Source: Bacteroidales bacterium (lineage in GTDB: Bacteria; Bacteroidota; Bacteroidia; Bacteroidales; UBA10428). Taken from it: 64,000 nucleotides of DNA. Positions 58,564 to 64,000 of this stretch are shown here, piece by piece; within the stretch, counting starts at the first letter, position 1; each line of letters starts with the position of its first letter. A model generated the notes under the pieces. It was not told where the DNA came from and did no database searches. It saw only the letters and a list, made by a program, of their open reading frames with translations. The position numbers and the translations under genes are program-made. The DNA lies in assembly GCA_016931575.1 (NCBI GenBank), contig JAFGEO010000144.1, positions 62,001 to 126,000 of the forward strand, in the 5' to 3' direction.

Positions 58564-60534
58564 ATGATGAAACGAATAAATATCAAAGCTTATATTGTTG
58601 CGACATTAATGACTTTTTCCTTTTTGTCGTGTGAAGATATTCTCGAAGAAACACCCCGAAGCACATTTACTTCTGCCTTCTTTCAGACTGAAATAGGTGT
58701 AAGCGGTGGATTAACTGCACTGTATTCGCATCTGCGCTATATTTATGGTGAAGCATACTATTTCAATTCCTGCCTGACGGGTACCGATGAGGCTACCTAT
58801 GGGCAGAGTGCTGACCTGAACTTTAAGCAGATGGACTATACAGGTCAGGGGGATCTGACTTCCACAAATCACCCTACTGAGGTTCCGTGGAAAGCTGCCT
58901 TCCCCATGATCAATACGGCAAGCGGTATTATTGAAAATGCTTCTGTTGCCGGTTTGTCTGATGAATTGATCGCGGAGGCCAGGTTCTTTCGTGCATTCGA
59001 TTACTTTTTACTGGTAACAACCTATGGCGGTGTACCGCTTGACCTGGGTGCCGGGAATCTTGTATTCAATTCTGCTCCTATCAGAAGTTCTGTCCGTAAT
59101 ACGGTACCGGAAGTATATACCATTGGTATTTTTCCGGATCTCAGACAGGCAGCGATTGATGCACCTGATCAGGCCCGTGTTCACGGTGGAGTAACTAAAA
59201 CCCTTGCCAAGCTTTATCTGGCCAAAGCTTACCTGACGTATGCATGGTGGCTTGAAAATCCTAATAATATCCCTACTTATCCGGAAAGTAGCCGCGTTGA
59301 TCCCGACGGACACGATGCAGCATGGTATTTTCAGCAAGCTTACGATGTGGCTGTCGAAGCCATCGATAACCCGGGGACTAACTTTAACGGAGAAACCTAC
59401 GGTCTGCAGCCTACTTACTACGACGTGAATCTGGCTCAAAACGACCGGAATTCGGAAATTCTGCTATGGGCTGACCATACCCAGGAAAGCGAATTATATA
59501 ACGGAGGCAGCCTTACGTATGGTACCGGAGGAGCCCCCGATAATTTCGCCGTCTGGATGCTGACCTGGAACTATACAGAGATCACCAGCAGTTCTGCAAG
59601 TGATTCATGGAAGACTGTCAGCTCTGTGCAAAGGGAAGCTGAGCAACACCTTGGACGTCCCTGGACACGTATGGCACCTCCTATCGAGGTAGTTACCAAT
59701 ACTTTTGCTGATAAAACAAACGATTCCCGTTACGACGGAACCTTTACTACGGTTTACCGTGCCAATTATCAGAAGGCAGACCCGCCGGTTGAGGCTCCCG
59801 TTTATAATGCCAACTATATGGAAGTCTACCCCGGCGATGCAGTTCTTACCTTCCTGGATGAAGAGCCTGCAACGGCGATCGATTATTCAAACAGCCCATA
59901 CAATAGCGGTGTAGGTGCAGGTGTACTCCCCGGAAGAGCTGATTTTGTTGTTTCCCCGGAAGGGATAAGCCGTATCATGTTCCCGGGACTTTATAAGCTG
60001 GGTACCTACAGGACCGACCACACTGAAGGCTATGGAGAACCTAATGCCGGTCTTACCCGTCCGTTTAACATTGCTAAATTCTCTGAACTGTATTTTATCG
60101 CTGCTGAAGCTGCAGTGAAAGGTGCCACTGTTCAGGCCGGGAAAAGTGCCCGTGAGCTTATAAACATGTTACGCGCTCGTGCAGGTGTATGGCGCTGGGA
60201 TAATAACGGCAATGTTGAGAAAATCGAAGATCATAGTGCTGATATGGTAGCTGCTACGCCTGCTACTATCGATATCGATTACATCCTGGCAGAACGTTCC
60301 CGTGAATATTTCGGTGAGGGTTACCGCTGGTACGACCTGATACGTACACAAAAATGGACCGAATACGCTTCAAGCTATACCATTTGTGGAAGTGCCAAAG
60401 GAGACCATACGCCGGTTACCTATGAACGGGAGATTGAGCCTTTCCATTATCTGCGTCCGATCCCACAGGATCAACTGGATGGTATGGAAATGACCCCTGA
60501 AGAGATAGCAGCCTATCAAAACCCCGGCTACTAA
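58564..60534 (+). CDS. SusD/RagB family nutrient-binding outer membrane lipoprotein
   Basis: Lipobox FSFLSCED; ILEETPRSTFT; AEARFFRAFDYFLLVTTYGGVPL; ILAERSREYFGEGYRWYDLIRT; LRPIPQDQL. Confidence 0.96.
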   Translation: MMKRINIKAYIVATLMTFSFLSCEDILEETPRSTFTSAFFQTEIGVSGGLTALYSHLRYIYGEAYYFNSCLTGTDEATYGQSADLNFKQMDYTGQGDLTSTNHPTEVPWKAAFPMINTASGIIENASVAGLSDELIAEARFFRAFDYFLLVTTYGGVPLDLGAGNLVFNSAPIRSSVRNTVPEVYTIGIFPDLRQAAIDAPDQARVHGGVTKTLAKLYLAKAYLTYAWWLENPNNIPTYPESSRVDPDGHDAAWYFQQAYDVAVEAIDNPGTNFNGETYGLQPTYYDVNLAQNDRNSEILLWADHTQESELYNGGSLTYGTGGAPDNFAVWMLTWNYTEITSSSASDSWKTVSSVQREAEQHLGRPWTRMAPPIEVVTNTFADKTNDSRYDGTFTTVYRANYQKADPPVEAPVYNANYMEVYPGDAVLTFLDEEPATAIDYSNSPYNSGVGAGVLPGRADFVVSPEGISRIMFPGLYKLGTYRTDHTEGYGEPNAGLTRPFNIAKFSELYFIAAEAAVKGATVQAGKSARELINMLRARAGVWRWDNNGNVEKIEDHSADMVAATPATIDIDYILAERSREYFGEGYRWYDLIRTQKWTEYASSYTICGSAKGDHTPVTYEREIEPFHYLRPIPQDQLDGMEMTPEEIAAYQNPGY

Positions 60535-60567
60535 TAGTCAGATTTAAAAACTTTTAATACCTGTATC

Positions 60568-60598
60568 AAAAGCCCGGCAATTCCTGCCGGGCTTTTTT
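60568..60598 (+). terminator. Intrinsic terminator downstream of susD
   Basis: AAAGCCCGGCA-attcc-TGCCGGGCTTTTTT. Confidence 0.9.
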
Positions 60599-60710
60599 AA
60601 TTCCAAAAAATATCATGTTCCTGATAAAAGTCAGTAACTTAGAGTATACATTAAACGTATTTGCATTCGTTATATCTACTGAACAAGCAGGGAAAAATGG
60701 TGGTGAAGGT

Positions 60711-62039
60711 ATGAAAGAGCGTGAAGAGAAGGATTTATTACAGGAAATTTCAAAGTTAAAAACTGCCCTAAAACAGAAGGAAAAAGAATGTATCAGCCTT
60801 CAGGAGTTAAGACTGAAGGAAAAAGCGGTAGATAACAGGTCGGGAGAGATGCTTCATCATCTCGTTGAGGCAGCAGCTGGAAAGATAGGACAGGATTTCT
60901 TTGATAAAGTAGTGGAAAATCTGGCTGAGTGGCTGGGGACGGAGTGCGTATTGATTGGGAGGATGAGCGAAGCTGAACGGATCTATGCTGAGCCATTATA
61001 CCTGGATGGTAAAATCTCCCATGGTTTTTCATACCCTCTGGAAAATACTCCCTGCTCAGTTACTTCCCGCAAAGGATTTTGTGCCTTTCCGGAAGATGTG
61101 ATCAAGCTTTTCCCAAAGGATCAGATTCTTGTTGACCTGAATGCCCAGGGATATATTGGGACCGCCTTATTTAATAAAGAAGGTGTAGTCAATGGTGTGA
61201 TATGTGCTGTTTCAAGAAATAAACTGAATGTCCCTTCCAACGCAAAGGATATCCTCAAAATTATCGGAGCCAGGGTGAGCGCTGAAATTGAGCGCAAAAG
61301 GATCGAAGAGGTACTGCTGAAATCGGAAGCCGAATTAAAAGAAAGCAATGACACTAAGAGCAAATTCCTGTCCATCATTGCACATGATCTCCTGAGCCCC
61401 CTGGGTACCAACCGGAGCTTCAGTCAGCTGTTGCTTAACAATTTAGAAAAATACGAGCCGGAGAAAATAAGGAAATTCCTGCGAATTATTGACGGGAATA
61501 CGCAGCACCTGATCTCCCTGCTTCATAAATTACTCGGATGGGCCCGGTCACAACAAGGCCTGATGGGGGTTACACTCCTGCCGGAAGGGGTGAAAGAGCT
61601 TGTGGAAGAATCGATCCTGCATTTGCAGCAGACGGCCAGCCGGAAGGATGTACAGATAGTGGTAAACATTGATCAGGATGCGCTTGTCTCGGCGGATAGG
61701 GAGATGCTGTCCGCTATCATCAGGAACCTCGTATCCAATGCAATCAAATACAGCTATCGGGGAGGAAAGATCCTGATAGGCATGCAGGTTCACGCCCCTG
61801 ATCCACGATTCGTTGAGATATTCGTTAAGGATGAAGGTCAGGGCGTTTGTGTTGAAGAACTGGGAATGCTCTTTTCCCCGGAAGTGCATAGCACCACCCC
61901 CGGAACAGAAAATGAACGCGGAACAGGTCTCGGATTGATGCTCTGCAAGGAATTTGCCCAAAAAATGGATGGCGATATCACTGTAAAAAGCTCCAAGGGT
62001 AAGGGAAGTACTTTCTTCGTGAAGTTAAAAAGCTGCTAG
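60711..62039 (+). CDS. GAF domain sensor histidine kinase
   Basis: GAF region with LENTPCSVTSRKGFCAFPEDVIKLFPKDQILVDLNAQGYIG; HisKA SIIAHDLLSPLG; HATPase NLVSNAIKYSYRGG, DEGQGV, GTGLGLMLCKEFAQKMDG. Start at 60711 preferred over 60615. Confidence 0.9.
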   Translation: MKEREEKDLLQEISKLKTALKQKEKECISLQELRLKEKAVDNRSGEMLHHLVEAAAGKIGQDFFDKVVENLAEWLGTECVLIGRMSEAERIYAEPLYLDGKISHGFSYPLENTPCSVTSRKGFCAFPEDVIKLFPKDQILVDLNAQGYIGTALFNKEGVVNGVICAVSRNKLNVPSNAKDILKIIGARVSAEIERKRIEEVLLKSEAELKESNDTKSKFLSIIAHDLLSPLGTNRSFSQLLLNNLEKYEPEKIRKFLRIIDGNTQHLISLLHKLLGWARSQQGLMGVTLLPEGVKELVEESILHLQQTASRKDVQIVVNIDQDALVSADREMLSAIIRNLVSNAIKYSYRGGKILIGMQVHAPDPRFVEIFVKDEGQGVCVEELGMLFSPEVHSTTPGTENERGTGLGLMLCKEFAQKMDGDITVKSSKGKGSTFFVKLKSC

Positions 62040-62180
62040 AATAACACCCTTTTCGGCCGATTCGGTCCGGATTTTACCTTTACGGTTTCACAGGATCGAA
62101 TATATGCACAGGTGCTTCGGCTGAATTATACCGATTTTCCTTATTTTTGTTGTTTCACACTTGAAACGGAAGAATACATC

Positions 62181-64000
62181 ATGAAGATTTCATTAAACTG
62201 GTTAAAGGATTTTATTGATATACAGGAAAGCCCGGAGAAACTTGGAACGATACTGACTGATATTGGACTTGAAGTTGAAGGGCTGGAGCAAATTGAAGAA
62301 GTTGAAGGGGGGATGAAGGGACTGGTAGTCGGCGAGGTCCTTGAGTGCAGCAAGCATCCCGATGCCGATAAATTATCCCTTACCCGGGTGGATGTTGGCG
62401 GCGAAGAGCCTCTTTCTGTCGTTTGTGGTGCGCCGAATGTGGCAGCAGGGCAAAAAGTCGTTGTTGCTACCATCGGGACAGAGCTTTCCATGAATGGCAG
62501 CAGCTTTACCATAAAAAGAGCAAAGATCAGGGGGCAGCTGTCGGAAGGCATGATCTGTGCAGAAGATGAAATAGGTCTGGGTACCAGTCATGACGGGATC
62601 ATGGTTCTGGATAACACAGCCGTTCCCGGAACCCCGGCAGCAGATTATTTCAAGCTTGAATCGGACAGCGTATTCGAGATTGGCCTTACTCCGAACCGCA
62701 TCGATGCCGCATCGCATTTCGGTACGGCCCGTGACCTCGCCGCTTTTTATAGCATGTCACGGAAAATTGAACTGAAAAAGCCTTTTCTTACTGATATTAA
62801 ACCTGATAGTAAGGGACGTACGGTAGAAGTCACTATTGAAGATACTGAAGGCTGCCGCCGGTTTACCGGGCTTACCATCACAGATATTCAGGTTGCTCCT
62901 TCACCAAAATGGCTGCAACTCCGTCTGAAGGCTATTGGCCTGTCACCTATTAATAATGTGGTAGATATCACCAATTACGTGCTGCATGAGCTGGGGCAAC
63001 CCCTGCATGCCTATGATGCGGATAAGCTGGCCGATGACAAAATTATCGTGAGGCGACCTGCCGAAGGAACCAGCTTCGTTACCCTCGATGGCGTGGAGCG
63101 CAAATTATCCGCCGAAGACGTTATGGTATGTGATGCGAAAAGGGGTGTCTGCATTGCCGGAGTATTCGGCGGCTTTGAATCCGGGATTACCGAACAGACA
63201 AAAAATATCTTTCTTGAAAGTGCTTATTTTGATCCGGTATCCGTGCGTAAAACAGCAAAAAGGCATGGCCTGAGCACCGATTCTTCTTTCCGTTTTGAAA
63301 GGGGTGTAGACCCGGAAATTACTCTGGTAGCGCTTAAAAGGGCTGCTTCGCTGATCAGGGACCTGGCGAAGGGAACAATCAGTTCGGAAATCATTGATAT
63401 TCATCCTTCCCCGATTAAAGCCTGGGAGATCGATGCGAAATACAGCCATATCGATCGCCTGTGCGGTAAAAAGATTGACCCTTCATTGATTAAATCCATC
63501 CTCGCATCCCTCGATATCCGGGTTGTTAAGGAAGAGGGTGACGACTTGAAATTGCTCGTTGCTCCGTATCGGGTCGATGTTACCCGTGAGGCAGATGTTA
63601 TCGAAGAGATCCTCAGGATCTACGGCTATAATAATATCGGGTTCAGCGATAAACTGAATTCAAGTGTTTCCTACCAGCAACAACCTGATCATGAAAAAAT
63701 GGTAAACTTTGTAAGTGATTACCTCACTTCGAACGGCTTTACCGAAATTATGGCAAATTCCCTGACCCGCGGGGAATACTACAGGGAGCTGACCAGCTTC
63801 CCGGCAGAAAAATCGGTGCCGGTCATGAATCCCCTGAGCGCGGATCTGAATGTGATGCGGCAGACCATACTCTTTGGGGGACTGGAGTCCATCTCCCGCA
63901 ATATCAACCATAAGAATCCAAATCTGCGTTTGTTTGAATATGGCCGGGTATACCAGCTGGAGAATAAAGACACGGCAGATTTTAAAAACTTCAGGGAGCA
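62181..64000 (+). CDS. pheT: Phenylalanine--tRNA ligase subunit beta (5' part; runs off window end)
   Basis: ATG at 62181: MKISLNWLKDFIDIQESPEKLGTILTDIGLEVEGLEQIEEVEGGMKGLVVGEVLECSKHPDADKLSLTRVDVGG...; frame open to 64000. Absent from the ORF track because no stop lies in the window. Confidence 0.97.
   Translation, partial: MKISLNWLKDFIDIQESPEKLGTILTDIGLEVEGLEQIEEVEGGMKGLVVGEVLECSKHPDADKLSLTRVDVGGEEPLSVVCGAPNVAAGQKVVVATIGTELSMNGSSFTIKRAKIRGQLSEGMICAEDEIGLGTSHDGIMVLDNTAVPGTPAADYFKLESDSVFEIGLTPNRIDAASHFGTARDLAAFYSMSRKIELKKPFLTDIKPDSKGRTVEVTIEDTEGCRRFTGLTITDIQVAPSPKWLQLRLKAIGLSPINNVVDITNYVLHELGQPLHAYDADKLADDKIIVRRPAEGTSFVTLDGVERKLSAEDVMVCDAKRGVCIAGVFGGFESGITEQTKNIFLESAYFDPVSVRKTAKRHGLSTDSSFRFERGVDPEITLVALKRAASLIRDLAKGTISSEIIDIHPSPIKAWEIDAKYSHIDRLCGKKIDPSLIKSILASLDIRVVKEEGDDLKLLVAPYRVDVTREADVIEEILRIYGYNNIGFSDKLNSSVSYQQQPDHEKMVNFVSDYLTSNGFTEIMANSLTRGEYYRELTSFPAEKSVPVMNPLSADLNVMRQTILFGGLESISRNINHKNPNLRLFEYGRVYQLENKDTADFKNFRE

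Overview
This 64 kb window is chromosomal DNA from a Bacteroidota (Bacteroidetes) genome, probably an anaerobe of the Bacteroidales/Marinilabiliales type. The lineage is inferred from type IX secretion (T9SS) C-terminal domains, gldFG, a SusCD pair with an ECF-sigma/FecR module, TTG-N~20-TAnnTTTG promoters, hydEFG and a VorB-type oxidoreductase. Most of the window is ordinary core genome: hydG/hydE/hydF with an aspartase-family gene, a 2-oxoacid:ferredoxin oxidoreductase operon, yicC-gmk-nadD, pyk, dnaN, gldF-gldG, lpxB, surE and a 5' fragment of pheT. I see no CRISPR array, phage, transposon, rRNA or confident tRNA. The parts most worth a second look are: (1) a structured ~170-nt leader upstream of the O-acetylhomoserine sulfhydrylase gene, with three mutually exclusive pairing arms, a promoter and an overlapping palindrome; (2) a cluster of five small lipoproteins at 45.8-48.8 kb, several with very acidic C-terminal tails, two of which share an 'EWxDxxW' terminus; (3) a ~2360-aa T9SS cargo protein combining a C25 gingipain-type protease, an SGNH esterase, 8 Fn3 domains and three copies of an unnamed ~148-aa module, with a ~1.3-kb internal duplication; (4) an aspartase-family gene next to hydF; (5) a 58-aa DUF6435-like ORF missing from the supplied ORF track. 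All calls come from reading the sequence and translations. No database searches or folding programs were run.
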